A DNA stretch of 64,000 nucleotides from Bacteroidota bacterium (GTDB taxonomy: Bacteria > Bacteroidota > Bacteroidia > Chitinophagales > Chitinophagaceae): NCBI GenBank assembly GCA_018268055.1, contig JAFDXF010000004.1, positions 30,595 to 94,594 on the forward strand. The letters are read 5' to 3'. Numbering within the stretch: the first letter of the stretch is position 1; every line of letters starts with the position of its first letter. Below, one piece after another: positions 52,835-61,745 of this stretch. Both the position numbers and the translations under genes were made by a program. A model generated the notes under the pieces. It saw nothing but the letters and a program-made list of their open reading frames with translations, had not been told where the DNA came from and ran no database searches.

Positions 52835-54064
52835 ATGAAAAAGTTTCTTGCTTTTCTATTGATTTTTTCTGTTTTTAATACAGCTGCCTACAGTCAGATT
52901 TTAAAAAAGCTGGGGCAAAAAATAAATGACAAAGTCAATCAACGTGTTGATAATAAGACAGATCAAACTATTGACAAAGGTTTGGATAAAACGGAAGATG
53001 CAACAAAAAAGAAAGACAATTCAGGCAACAGTAAGGACAATAACAATGACAGTAATAGCAATAATACTAATGCCGGCAGCAATGCAATAGCAGGGCCACC
53101 CAGCCTAAAATCATACCAGAATTACGATTTTGTACCCGGAGACACGGTTCTTTTTGCAGATGACTTTACCGATGACCAGGATGGCGAGTTTCCTGCTCAT
53201 TGGACACTTTCAAAAGGTCAGGCAGTGATGAATAAAGCAGGTGATAAGCCTGCATTTTTCCTTACCGAAGGAAACTATTGCCAGGTTAATCCGCGAATGA
53301 AAAACACATCGTATCTAACCGACCCATTTACTATCGAATTCGATTATTATGCCAATGATGGATATGGCCCCAACGTGTCATTTAATTATAAGGATAAAGA
53401 CGGAAATGATGCAGTAGGTTACATAGGATATAATACGCTTGGCACTGTCGCTACTTTTGAACTACCTGCCGATTTTAGTGCGAGTTACCCGAATGCAAAC
53501 GCAGATACTTACAAGAATAAATGGCACCATGCTGCACTGATTTATAAAAACAATCAGGTAAAATGCTACATAGATCAATACCGAATTTTGGTGATTCCCA
53601 ATTTAAATGTGATTCCAACTTCTTTTGGTTTTGCCGGTATCGGAGATCTTGACAATGCCATTATAATTACTAATGTCAGGGCGGCATCCGGCGGCAATAT
53701 GAATATGATAGGGAAGAAATTTACCGAAGCAAAAATTGTAACTCACGGCATCACTTTCGATATTGATAAATCCAATCTCAAACCTGAAAGCATGGGTACA
53801 CTAAATATGATCGTGGGTGTTTTAAAGAGTAATCCCGATATAAAATTTGAAATAGACGGACATACAGATAATACAGGTAATGCAACCCATAATATGACTT
53901 TATCGCAACAACGTGCCGATGCTGTGAAAGCTCAATTGGAGAAAATGGGTATAGACGGTGCTCGTTTAAGCACAAAAGGATTTGGAGATACCAAACCCAT
54001 TAGTGATAACGATTCGCCCGAAGGTAGAGCAAATAACAGAAGAGTAGAGTTTGTGAAGATGTAA
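52835..54064 (+). CDS. OmpA-family protein with LamG-like middle domain
   Basis: A 409-residue exported protein. Signal peptide 1-20 (A-A-Y-S-Q), a Lys/Asp/Asn-rich disordered region (about 25-85), a concanavalin/LamG-like beta domain at about 100-285 (T-I-E-F-D-Y-Y-A-N-D-G and W-H-H-A-A-L-I-Y-K-N-N-Q-V-K) and a C-terminal OmpA peptidoglycan-binding domain at about 300-409 (I-T-F-D-I-D-K-S-N-L-K, E-I-D-G-H-T-D-N-T-G, L-S-Q-Q-R-A-D-A-V, N-R-R-V-E-F). It should anchor to peptidoglycan and bind something through the LamG-like part. The three following genes are on the same strand, the first after 10 bases. Confidence 0.88.
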   Translation: MKKFLAFLLIFSVFNTAAYSQILKKLGQKINDKVNQRVDNKTDQTIDKGLDKTEDATKKKDNSGNSKDNNNDSNSNNTNAGSNAIAGPPSLKSYQNYDFVPGDTVLFADDFTDDQDGEFPAHWTLSKGQAVMNKAGDKPAFFLTEGNYCQVNPRMKNTSYLTDPFTIEFDYYANDGYGPNVSFNYKDKDGNDAVGYIGYNTLGTVATFELPADFSASYPNANADTYKNKWHHAALIYKNNQVKCYIDQYRILVIPNLNVIPTSFGFAGIGDLDNAIIITNVRAASGGNMNMIGKKFTEAKIVTHGITFDIDKSNLKPESMGTLNMIVGVLKSNPDIKFEIDGHTDNTGNATHNMTLSQQRADAVKAQLEKMGIDGARLSTKGFGDTKPISDNDSPEGRANNRRVEFVKM

Positions 54065-54074
54065 AGCCTTTAAC

Positions 54075-55331
54075 ATGCAGAGAAAAAAAAAATACCAACT
54101 CCATTTACAGCCATGTAAAATAGTTCTGTATTTGATATTTCTTTGGGCAATCCCTAAAAATAATTTTGCGCAAAGCAACATCTCCTTTCAATGCGCTCCG
54201 TTACATCTTTCTATATCACAAACATTAGGTATAGAGCCTGTTACAGAAGACGACCCCGATTATTTGTCGGAGGCACATACTTACCTTATCGCATACTATC
54301 CTCTACAGAACCAAAGCGCTAATCAAAGATTTGAATTGCGCTTCCCCTCAAAGGTTGGTACCTATCACTGGACACAGGCAAGAGAAGATGAAAAAACTGA
54401 CTCACTATATGCCTTTCTGATTTATGACACTGATCCTAAAACTTATGGGTACACCATTGAAGCTTTTCCCAAAGATTTTACAATTACAATAACCCATTAT
54501 GAAAATAAAAAGAGAGGAATTGTGGAAGGGAAATTTGAAGGCACTATGGAGGGCAGTCTTTCATGGAAAAGAGAAACAGTTCCAATTTCGGTAAAAGGAA
54601 GTTTTCAAACCACCAGAACCGGAAAGTCCGGAGGAGACTGCAGGAAACAAAGAAAATCAGAAAAAGAAGTGATTACAAAAGCTGTTTCTGTTTTTGATAA
54701 AGTACTGTTGCCTCCTTTACAAAAGACCGATTGGTTAGTTTCAAAAAAAGAAGATGGACTTCTATCTCAAATTGGAATTAATCCTGCTCCTTTTCGTCCA
54801 TTATTTTTATGTGGTGATTTTTTTGAACTTAAACTTACATTAAACCCCGATTCTCCCTATGGTAAAATGATAAATGATTCACTCAAATATTACAACCAGC
54901 AGCTTACGACCAATCGGTATGATTCGCCTGAATTCAAAACGGCTGCGGATAATTTATTTCGCCTTGGTACGCTTAACAAGGTATCTATTTCAATTTCAGC
55001 CAACTCTCCCTATTTGGGAGAAGATCGTAAACTAGGAAAAAATGACTGGGCAAAAGACCTGCATATTCCGGGTGTTGCGTATGCATGGCAGTACTATGAA
55101 GCACCTCTAAAAGAAATAGACACTCCGAAAGAAAACACGATCCTCTGTTTCGGGAATTGGACAGGAGCCAATATGCATGCAGGTACTTATGTAGTTTATC
55201 CATTCATCCATAAACAACAGTCTCCAATTATAGAAAATTTTGTGGTAGTTATCAGCGCTCCTACATCTGTTGCGAACGACTTGATAAAAAAAATTGATTG
55301 GGCTCAATTGAATGATGCTTTGACAAAATAA
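54075..55331 (+). CDS. Secreted hypothetical protein, 418 aa
   Basis: Function unknown. A basic N-terminus (R-K-K-K) is followed by a hydrophobic run (about 16-26) and likely cleavage near F-A-Q at 31-33, so it is exported. The mature part starts with S-N-I-S-F-Q-C-A-P-L-H-L-S and is mostly beta strands; R-F-P-S-K-V-G-T-Y-H-W near 90 and P-I-S-V-K-G-S-F-Q-T-T near 175 resemble immunoglobulin-like strands. The C-terminal 200 residues are mixed. There is no T9SS sorting domain. It follows the OmpA gene after 10 bases and precedes the next gene by 10 bases, so it is likely in the same operon. Confidence 0.65.
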   Translation: MQRKKKYQLHLQPCKIVLYLIFLWAIPKNNFAQSNISFQCAPLHLSISQTLGIEPVTEDDPDYLSEAHTYLIAYYPLQNQSANQRFELRFPSKVGTYHWTQAREDEKTDSLYAFLIYDTDPKTYGYTIEAFPKDFTITITHYENKKRGIVEGKFEGTMEGSLSWKRETVPISVKGSFQTTRTGKSGGDCRKQRKSEKEVITKAVSVFDKVLLPPLQKTDWLVSKKEDGLLSQIGINPAPFRPLFLCGDFFELKLTLNPDSPYGKMINDSLKYYNQQLTTNRYDSPEFKTAADNLFRLGTLNKVSISISANSPYLGEDRKLGKNDWAKDLHIPGVAYAWQYYEAPLKEIDTPKENTILCFGNWTGANMHAGTYVVYPFIHKQQSPIIENFVVVISAPTSVANDLIKKIDWAQLNDALTK

Positions 55332-55341
55332 ATTAAATCGT

Positions 55342-56259
55342 ATGAAGTCAACTTTAGTTTTGTTATTGATATTATCCTTTGCTTTAGCAACAAGAGCACA
55401 GGACCAAACTTCACAAACACTTAGTGATTATTTTTTCTACCAGGGAAGTGATATAACATTGCCTCTTAATGCCAAAATCAAGCTGGCGGTGGGTCAATTT
55501 AAGGATGATTTTCCTTTTGAAGCATCATCCATTACTGCAGAACAATGGACAATTGATGGGAAAGACCTTATGCATCAATCTAAAGAACAAGGAGAGCTGA
55601 CTTTTGTTAACCTGCAAATTGATAAAGGAATTTACACTGCCCCTGCAAAAGTGCCACCACACAACCCGGTTGTTATTACAGTTTCTTTCCACCCCGAAGG
55701 CCAGGCAACAAAAATCATTCTCATTTGCCGTATTCATATAATAAATAAAGAAAACTATTTCTACCTGAGTGATCGTAATTCAATTGGTGGCACACTATAC
55801 GAATTAAAAGAGCCTTTGATACCATCTCGTAAAGCTGCACAAGAAACTGCTTTTTTTGTAAATGACCAATGGAACATAGGAGCAAATGGCTTTCAAAAAT
55901 CAGAACAGGAAAATTCTGATTTGAAACTGATGGGTATAGGTATAGGCGTGGTGGGTGATGGAAAGGGAACTTATACCTGGACGGTAAATGGAAATGACAA
56001 TACCGGGTTGAAACCACCTTGCAATACAGTTGCTGTCTCCGGCACAGATGCTGATGGCGCTCCATTTCAGTATATGTCCGTTGATTGTATTCCACATGGA
56101 GATAGTAAGTGTAAACCAAAAGCTCTGGCAGGTAATACAACCATATCTGTATTTGATAAGAAGAATAAAATTATCAAAGGATATTTTTCGGGAATACTTA
56201 TGTCTGCTAAGAAAAATTATGTGTGGGTGTCAGGAGCTTTTTCAGTAAATATGAATTAG
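55342..56259 (+). CDS. Secreted Ig-like protein, paralog of the next gene
   Basis: A 305-residue exported protein (signal peptide to about A-R-A-Q at 17-20) of unknown function. The N-terminal domain (about 27-145) holds G-S-D-I-T-L-P-L-N-A-K-I-K, W-T-I-D-G-K and G-I-Y-T-A-P-A-K-V-P-P-H-N-P-V-V-I-T-V, elements shared with the downstream gene (W-T-V-N-G-Q; T-Y-T-A-P-S-K-I-P-S-A-N-P-V-V-I-A-V). The Y-T-A-P-x-K-x-P-x-x-N-P-V-x-I pattern is typical of bacterial Ig-like repeats. The C-terminal part has T-Y-T-W-T-V-N-G-N-D-N and a region with Cys residues (D-C-I-P, K-C-K). It lies 10 bases after the previous gene. Confidence 0.65.
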   Translation: MKSTLVLLLILSFALATRAQDQTSQTLSDYFFYQGSDITLPLNAKIKLAVGQFKDDFPFEASSITAEQWTIDGKDLMHQSKEQGELTFVNLQIDKGIYTAPAKVPPHNPVVITVSFHPEGQATKIILICRIHIINKENYFYLSDRNSIGGTLYELKEPLIPSRKAAQETAFFVNDQWNIGANGFQKSEQENSDLKLMGIGIGVVGDGKGTYTWTVNGNDNTGLKPPCNTVAVSGTDADGAPFQYMSVDCIPHGDSKCKPKALAGNTTISVFDKKNKIIKGYFSGILMSAKKNYVWVSGAFSVNMN

Positions 56260-56420
56260 TAACCATATAAATATATTCTTGGATTATTTAATAATATGGG
56301 AAAATGATGAGATGACTACTTTTTCATTTTATACTCAGCCGTATAGGGATTTCTAATTATGGTATTTAAAAATAATTGCTCAACTGAAATACAAATTTTA
56401 TTTATTAATAATCAAACAGC

Positions 56421-57635
56421 ATGTCCACTACAAATTTTTTAACCACGGCTTGCATTTATTTAAAAAAGTGCCTTTACAAAGGCATTCCAATTGTTTTTCT
56501 ATCATTGTTGTTTTTAAAAAGCTATTCGCAAAACGTAACCAATTACGTTTTGCTCCCCGGATCAAGTTCTATGCTTCCTGTAGGAGAGCAAATGAAATTC
56601 GCTATACAGTGGTATAGTGATGACGGTTTGCCGCATGAAGGCGTAAATGCATTTACCAAAAAACAAGTTCCCCAGTGGACCGTTAATGGGCAGCCTTATA
56701 CCAATCAAAACCCTGCGAATGGACAATTATCTATTGATCTCAATCTTGAAAGAGCAACTTATACAGCTCCTTCAAAAATTCCATCTGCAAACCCCGTTGT
56801 GATTGCAGTAAAGTTTCCTGCATCTGATACTAGTAAAGAAATGGTTACGCTTATTTGCCAGGTAAAAATTGTTGACTCCGGAAATAAATGGTATGTTTCT
56901 TTCACTTATTCAGGGTCAAGCTTCAAATCTGAAAAATCTGTTTCTCGGGAAAGAACCAATAGTTATCAAATTACCGGATTCGGATCTATGTTGGTCAAAG
57001 CAGCGCCGCCAGAAACTAACGGATACGTTTTAATCAATACATCTGAAGGCGACAGTGTTATTTCCTATACTTCATCAGGTCAATGGTCTGAAAAATCACT
57101 TGAAATAACAAGAGGTATCGTAGGAAATATAGAAAATAAAACGATTAGAAATCATCAAGGAACACCATCAAAAGATCAACTCGGAATAGAGTTTGAATAC
57201 GATCCTACTCCCAACGGGAATAAAGGGTTAGGCGGCATTGGGCTTGATTATACCGGTGGTGGAAAAGAAGAATTTTATTCTTTAGACAACAATAATCATC
57301 TTGTAAAAAAAGGGGAGAACAATGGCCCATTTACTACAAGCATTCTCATGGGTCATAGTAAAGATATACTTAAAAAAACCGCTAATGGATTCAGTATTGA
57401 TTATGTTGAAAAGAAAGATACCAGTTACACCGATATATTTGGAGCTGTACATAAAGCAATATCAAACATTGAATATCATGTTCTCATTATCCGGAAAGGA
57501 GGTCAGCGCAAGTCTGTAAGCAATATAAAACCGAATAAATATTACAATAAGAATTTACCACCTTTCATTAGTAACATCGAATCATTAAGCTTGGTTCGTT
57601 CTTTATTACGAGTAAAGAAAACCTTAACTGATTAA
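56421..57635 (+). CDS. Secreted Ig-like protein, second paralog
   Basis: A 404-residue exported protein; hydrophobic segment at about 20-33 after a Lys-containing N-terminus and a likely signal cleavage near S-Y-S-Q. Its first ~130 mature residues are the Ig-like domain shared with the gene upstream (P-G-S-S-S-M-L-P-V, W-T-V-N-G-Q, Y-T-A-P-S-K-I-P-S-A-N-P-V-V). The C-terminal 250 residues differ: a beta part with Y-T-G-G-G-K-E-E-F-Y and a basic tail (S-L-L-R-V-K-K). A 160-bp gap separates it from its paralog, longer than elsewhere in this cluster, so it may have its own promoter. Role unknown. Confidence 0.65.
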   Translation: MSTTNFLTTACIYLKKCLYKGIPIVFLSLLFLKSYSQNVTNYVLLPGSSSMLPVGEQMKFAIQWYSDDGLPHEGVNAFTKKQVPQWTVNGQPYTNQNPANGQLSIDLNLERATYTAPSKIPSANPVVIAVKFPASDTSKEMVTLICQVKIVDSGNKWYVSFTYSGSSFKSEKSVSRERTNSYQITGFGSMLVKAAPPETNGYVLINTSEGDSVISYTSSGQWSEKSLEITRGIVGNIENKTIRNHQGTPSKDQLGIEFEYDPTPNGNKGLGGIGLDYTGGGKEEFYSLDNNNHLVKKGENNGPFTTSILMGHSKDILKKTANGFSIDYVEKKDTSYTDIFGAVHKAISNIEYHVLIIRKGGQRKSVSNIKPNKYYNKNLPPFISNIESLSLVRSLLRVKKTLTD

Positions 57636-57713
57636 ATTATAGAGGACTTGATGCTAAAAGAATAATTATATTTTTTAAGTTGCCTATCACTGTTTTGAAA
57701 AATCGAAGCAAAG

Positions 57714-58748
57714 TTATATCAACACTTCTTCAATTTTCTTAAACCCATCTTCAGGACTTACCTGCTCCCATAAAATACGATAAACTGTTTCAGAAATGGG
57801 TACATCCGCTTGTACAGATTGATTGACATTGAAAATACATTTAGATGCATTATATCCTTCGGCCACCATATTCAGTTCGGCTTTAGCTTGTTGTACAGAT
57901 ACACCTTGCCCAATCATTTTTCCAAAACTCCTATTTCTGCTGTATAAAGAATAACAGGTAACCAACAAGTCGCCCAAATAAACCGAAGCTGCATAATTGG
58001 GTGATTTACGAAGTGTGTCTTTGCCTTCTCCTTCATGCTCACCTACCGTAATATGTTTTGCTCCGAATTTTTTCAAGAATCCTGCCATTTCGTCTGCAGC
58101 ATTGGCAATGTAAACACTCAAAAAATTATCACCATATCCCAAACCACTAGCAATACCGGCGCCCAATGCATAAATATTTTTCATCACTGCTGCATATTGC
58201 ACGCCTAAGATATCGTGATTCACTATTGTGTTGATATAATCTGTTTTAAAATAAGCAGCGATATCTTCTGCGGTTTTTGTGTCCACACCCGAAAAAGTAA
58301 GGTAAGATAATTTTTCTCCGGCTACTTCTTCTGCATGACAAGGGCCTAACACAGCAAAATAATTTTCGACCGGTACATGAAGATGTTGTTGTAAATAATA
58401 ATTCAACAATATATTTTTTTCAGGCAATAGTCCTTTTACCGCTGAAATAAACTTACGCCCTACCACATCTTCGGGCTTCAATGCTGCTAAACTTTCTTCT
58501 ACAAATGCAGAAGGAACTGCAATGACCGGCATAGTTGATTGCGTAATCACTGTTTTAGCTTCTGTCGATATATTCAATAAATCAGGATTGAATTTTACCG
58601 AACTGAGATAAGTTGGGTTGTTGCCGTGTTTTTTGATATGCGCTACTGCTGTAGGATTTCTTACCCACCAGTTTACAGTATGGCCATTATCCGTTAAGAT
58701 TTTTACCAGCGCTGTAGCCCAACTTCCGCTTCCGATTATTCCAAACAT
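57714..58748 (-). CDS. gpsA: Glycerol-3-phosphate dehydrogenase (NAD(P)+)
   Basis: A 344-residue cytosolic enzyme that makes sn-glycerol 3-phosphate from dihydroxyacetone phosphate for phospholipid synthesis. N-terminal Rossmann motif G-I-I-G-S-G-S-W-A-T-A near 3-13; K-G near 104 (S-A-V-K-G-L-L-P); L-G-P-C-H-A-E-E-V at about 136; K-N-I-Y-A-L-G-A-G-I at about 191-200 (catalytic Lys); and the C-terminal helical domain with R-N-R-S-F-G-K and A-E-G-Y-N-A-S-K. Length is normal. It lies at the end of the same-strand run after the adaptor gene, 98 bases away. Confidence 0.95.
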   Translation of the reverse strand: MFGIIGSGSWATALVKILTDNGHTVNWWVRNPTAVAHIKKHGNNPTYLSSVKFNPDLLNISTEAKTVITQSTMPVIAVPSAFVEESLAALKPEDVVGRKFISAVKGLLPEKNILLNYYLQQHLHVPVENYFAVLGPCHAEEVAGEKLSYLTFSGVDTKTAEDIAAYFKTDYINTIVNHDILGVQYAAVMKNIYALGAGIASGLGYGDNFLSVYIANAADEMAGFLKKFGAKHITVGEHEGEGKDTLRKSPNYAASVYLGDLLVTCYSLYSRNRSFGKMIGQGVSVQQAKAELNMVAEGYNASKCIFNVNQSVQADVPISETVYRILWEQVSPEDGFKKIEEVLI

Positions 58749-58846
58749 ATTTTCTGAAGGTATATTTAAGTTAACTAAAGATAAGAAGTTCTATTTGGCA
58801 AACTTTCAATATTCTTATAATTATAATTCGTAAAAATACAGTAGTG

Positions 58847-60196
58847 CTATTTTGAAAACAGTTTGTCTTTGGGCACTACTTTTACTTTCATTCCGTCTTT
58901 GAGCGTTTTACTTACAGCGGTATAAGGGTCAGTCACTACTTCATCGCCATCTTGCAAACCGCTTTTTATTTCTATGTAGTTAATATCTTGAATACCGGAT
59001 TGTACTACTTGCTTTTTTACTGTTCCGTCTTTTTGTAAAACAAATACTACCTCTTCCAAGTCATTATCAGAAGCTGAAGTACTGCTATGAGTATTATCTT
59101 CTGCCTTTTTCTCTTCTTTTTCTTTTTGTTTATCTGACATACTCTTGTCTGATCCTTTCACTCTTACATTCACTGCGCCAATAGGAACTGCCAATACATT
59201 ATCTTTTCTACTTGTTTTTATATCTGCATTGGCATTCATACCCGGACGAAATGGAAATGTTTTTGTTGCCAAATCAGCATAAGAAGATGGATCCAATCGA
59301 ATACGTACTTCATAATTAGTAACATCATTAGCACTAGTCAAAGCATTAGCATTTTTTGTACTGCTCGCAATTTTAGTTACAACGCCTTTAAATTTCCGAT
59401 TATTGTAAGCATCAACTGCAACATCTGCAGAATCGCCAATTGATATTTTTACAATATCATTCTCGCCCACATCTACTCTTACTTCCAATACACTCATATC
59501 GGCTACGGTCATCATTTCGGTACCGATATTAAAACTATTGCCTGCCACTCTTTCACCTTTTTTTATTTTTAAGGAAGATATCACTCCATCCATCGGTGCG
59601 GTAAGTGTAGCACGTGAAAGGTCTTTATTGGCTTTACTCAATCCTACTTGAGAACTTTGCACTCCTGCTTTCAGGCTTTTAATATTTTCTTTTGCAGCAT
59701 CAACATTAGCTTGAGCAGTTTTCAAACTTGTTTCATATTGCTCTAACTCCGATTTAGAAATTACTTTTTCATCATAGAGTTTTTTATTCCGATTATATGT
59801 TTCATGCGCCTGTTGCAATTGTGCATTCAATGCATCCATTGCTGCTTTTCCATTATCCACTATTGCATTGGATTGTGTCACTCTTGATGCAGCATCATCT
59901 CTTTGCAGTGCATAAATATCAGCATAAATTTTTGCCAGCACTTGTCCTTTCTTCACGCTATCACCTTCCTGCACATTCAGTTCGGTTACCTCTCCGGAAA
60001 TGTCGGGGCTAATTTTTACTTCTAATTCAGGATAAATCTTTCCGCTTGCATTTACCGTTTCAATGATTGTTCTTTTTGCTGCTGCAGCTACTGCAACTTT
60101 CTCTTCATTCTTGCCGCCGCCTGTTATTTTTGCAATAACAAAAACAGCTATCAATGCTCCAACAATAATTAGTGTCCATTTTAAACCTTTGCTCAT
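58847..60196 (-). CDS. MacA/HlyD-type periplasmic adaptor of an efflux system
   Basis: A 449-residue periplasmic adaptor. One N-terminal membrane anchor (about 7-24), then a biotinyl-lipoyl-like domain with V-N-A-S-G-K-I-Y-P-E near 49-58 and N-V-Q-E-G-D-S-V-K-K-G-Q-V-L-A, a coiled-coil hairpin (about 100-190: Q-L-Q-Q-A-H-E-T-Y-N-R-N-K-K-L-Y), and beta-barrel domains with D-G-V-I-S-S-L-K-I-K-K-G-E-R-V-A-G and R-P-G-M-N-A-N-A-D-I. A Lys/Glu-rich spacer lies near 360-380. It follows the TolC gene by nine bases and should link an inner-membrane transporter to it, but the transporter gene is not present here. Confidence 0.92.
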   Translation of the reverse strand: MSKGLKWTLIIVGALIAVFVIAKITGGGKNEEKVAVAAAAKRTIIETVNASGKIYPELEVKISPDISGEVTELNVQEGDSVKKGQVLAKIYADIYALQRDDAASRVTQSNAIVDNGKAAMDALNAQLQQAHETYNRNKKLYDEKVISKSELEQYETSLKTAQANVDAAKENIKSLKAGVQSSQVGLSKANKDLSRATLTAPMDGVISSLKIKKGERVAGNSFNIGTEMMTVADMSVLEVRVDVGENDIVKISIGDSADVAVDAYNNRKFKGVVTKIASSTKNANALTSANDVTNYEVRIRLDPSSYADLATKTFPFRPGMNANADIKTSRKDNVLAVPIGAVNVRVKGSDKSMSDKQKEKEEKKAEDNTHSSTSASDNDLEEVVFVLQKDGTVKKQVVQSGIQDINYIEIKSGLQDGDEVVTDPYTAVSKTLKDGMKVKVVPKDKLFSK

Positions 60197-60205
60197 AATT
60201 TATTT

Positions 60206-61642
60206 TTAAAGTTTTAGGCCTTGACCTTTATAAAACTCCAACAATTTCATTTTAAATACATAATCATATTGTGCATACAACAATTGACTCTTAGCTTGCT
60301 GCAAAGAAGTTTGTGCTGCTATCAAATCATAAATTGATAATAAGCCAATATCATAACGCTTCATAGCATAATCATAAGCCTTCTGCGAGCTTTCCACAGC
60401 TTTTTTATTGGCGTTAAACTTTTGTACAGCAGCTACGGCATCTGTATATGCTTTGTAAATATCTTGTTTTAGGGACAAGCTATTATTTTCTTTTTGTAAT
60501 TCAACTTGCTTTACATTCAACTGTGCACGACTCCAATTTGTTTTTAATACTCCACCGTTTGTAATAGGAATGTTCACACCGATGCCAATTGACTGCCTAA
60601 AATTTTGATTGAGTTGATTGAAGTAACCTATTTTTTCAAAAGTATAAGAATAGAGTGGAGAAGACGGGAACACATTGTATTGCGATGCACCCACTGTCAC
60701 TGTACCAATCGGCACATTCAATGGAGTAGCAGATTTTATTTGCTGTGCTTTATTGTTATATGCACTACCCAAACTTCCAAACAGGGATATAGTCGGATAT
60801 CTGCTTGCTCTTGCAACATCAACCGACTTTTGAGCAGACTTCAGATTATATTCATCTGCTTTTTGTTGTGGCATACTGCTAATGGCCAATTGATATACAG
60901 CATCAGGCTGTAAGTCTGCAAGGCTTTCTATAGGAATTAAATCTACCGGCGGCATCACCACATCAAAGGGTGAAGCAGCATCTAAATTCAATAACGCTTT
61001 CATTTGCAAAACGGACTGTTGTTCCGATGTTTGTGCAGTAATCAAAGAAGAACTATCGGAAGCCAATGCTGCTTCAATATTAACATTATTTAATTCGGGA
61101 AGTTTTCCTGCTGCAACTTGTTTGCGTGTGCTCTCTAATTGTGCTTGTGTCTGTGCTATTTTTGCTTTGGCTAAATTAATTTGTTCTCTTGATAATAATA
61201 TTTGCAGATAGGCAACTGCAATATTCAGTGCTAAATCATTTTTGGCTTTTTCAAAACCTTCATTAGATGCTTTCAATGCCCATTCATTACTTTCTATAGT
61301 ATTTTTTTGTGTGAACCAGTTAAATAAATTCACACTGGATTGCAAAGAATAATTATTGACTAAATAGCCAACTGTTGTTAGGCTGAAAGAAGTAGGATCT
61401 TGATTGCGGCCTGAACTATAATTAAGACTTGTGTTTAAACCGAGAGAAGGATTACGAGCCAATTTGCTTTGTTGTAAATTCAACTGTGCCATATCTTTTT
61501 GCAAACTTGCCTGACGCACAGAAATATTATTCGCCCATGCATAGTCGACACACTTTTTTAAATCCCACTTTTCGGCTGGCTGTGAGAAAGAATATTGGCT
61601 TATTACTGAAAAAAGGAAAAGTACGGTAACGTGCAATTTCAT
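60206..61642 (-). CDS. TolC-family outer-membrane efflux protein
   Basis: A 478-residue outer-membrane channel. Signal peptide 1-20 (K2, hydrophobic 6-16, S-F-S-Q), then the repeated alpha-helical pattern of TolC: W-D-L-K-K-C-V-D-Y-A-W-A-N-N near 26-39, S-L-G-L-N-T-S-L-N-Y near 65, Q-I-L-L-S-R-E-Q-I-N-L near 150, S-I-G-I-G-V-N-I-P-I near 350 and A-M-K-R-Y-D-I-G-L-L-S-I-Y-D-L near 430. The frame is open upstream to 61699 but only the ATG at 61642 begins a signal peptide. It forms an operon with the adaptor gene (9-bp gap). Confidence 0.93.
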   Translation of the reverse strand: MKLHVTVLFLFSVISQYSFSQPAEKWDLKKCVDYAWANNISVRQASLQKDMAQLNLQQSKLARNPSLGLNTSLNYSSGRNQDPTSFSLTTVGYLVNNYSLQSSVNLFNWFTQKNTIESNEWALKASNEGFEKAKNDLALNIAVAYLQILLSREQINLAKAKIAQTQAQLESTRKQVAAGKLPELNNVNIEAALASDSSSLITAQTSEQQSVLQMKALLNLDAASPFDVVMPPVDLIPIESLADLQPDAVYQLAISSMPQQKADEYNLKSAQKSVDVARASRYPTISLFGSLGSAYNNKAQQIKSATPLNVPIGTVTVGASQYNVFPSSPLYSYTFEKIGYFNQLNQNFRQSIGIGVNIPITNGGVLKTNWSRAQLNVKQVELQKENNSLSLKQDIYKAYTDAVAAVQKFNANKKAVESSQKAYDYAMKRYDIGLLSIYDLIAAQTSLQQAKSQLLYAQYDYVFKMKLLEFYKGQGLKL

Positions 61643-61714
61643 AAAGCAAAAATAATTGAAATAAAATACAGGGTTTTGAAAAATATTCAACGTCTGCAAG
61701 GGACTTAAAATTGC

Positions 61715-61722
61715 TAATTTTG
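61715..61722 (+). promoter_or_regulatory. Candidate -7 box for the thioredoxin-like gene
   Basis: TAATTTTG fits TAnnTTTG and lies 24 bases before the ATG at 61746. The preceding CTG at 61694-61696 is a near match to TTG with an 18-base spacer. Confidence 0.4.
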
Positions 61723-61745
61723 CATCTTACCAAAGAGCAGATATT

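Noticed and set aside
55721..56140. Minus-strand ORF of 139 codons
   Set aside because: It lies fully antisense to the secreted Ig-like gene, has an atypical His/Tyr-rich composition and no start context; a shadow ORF.
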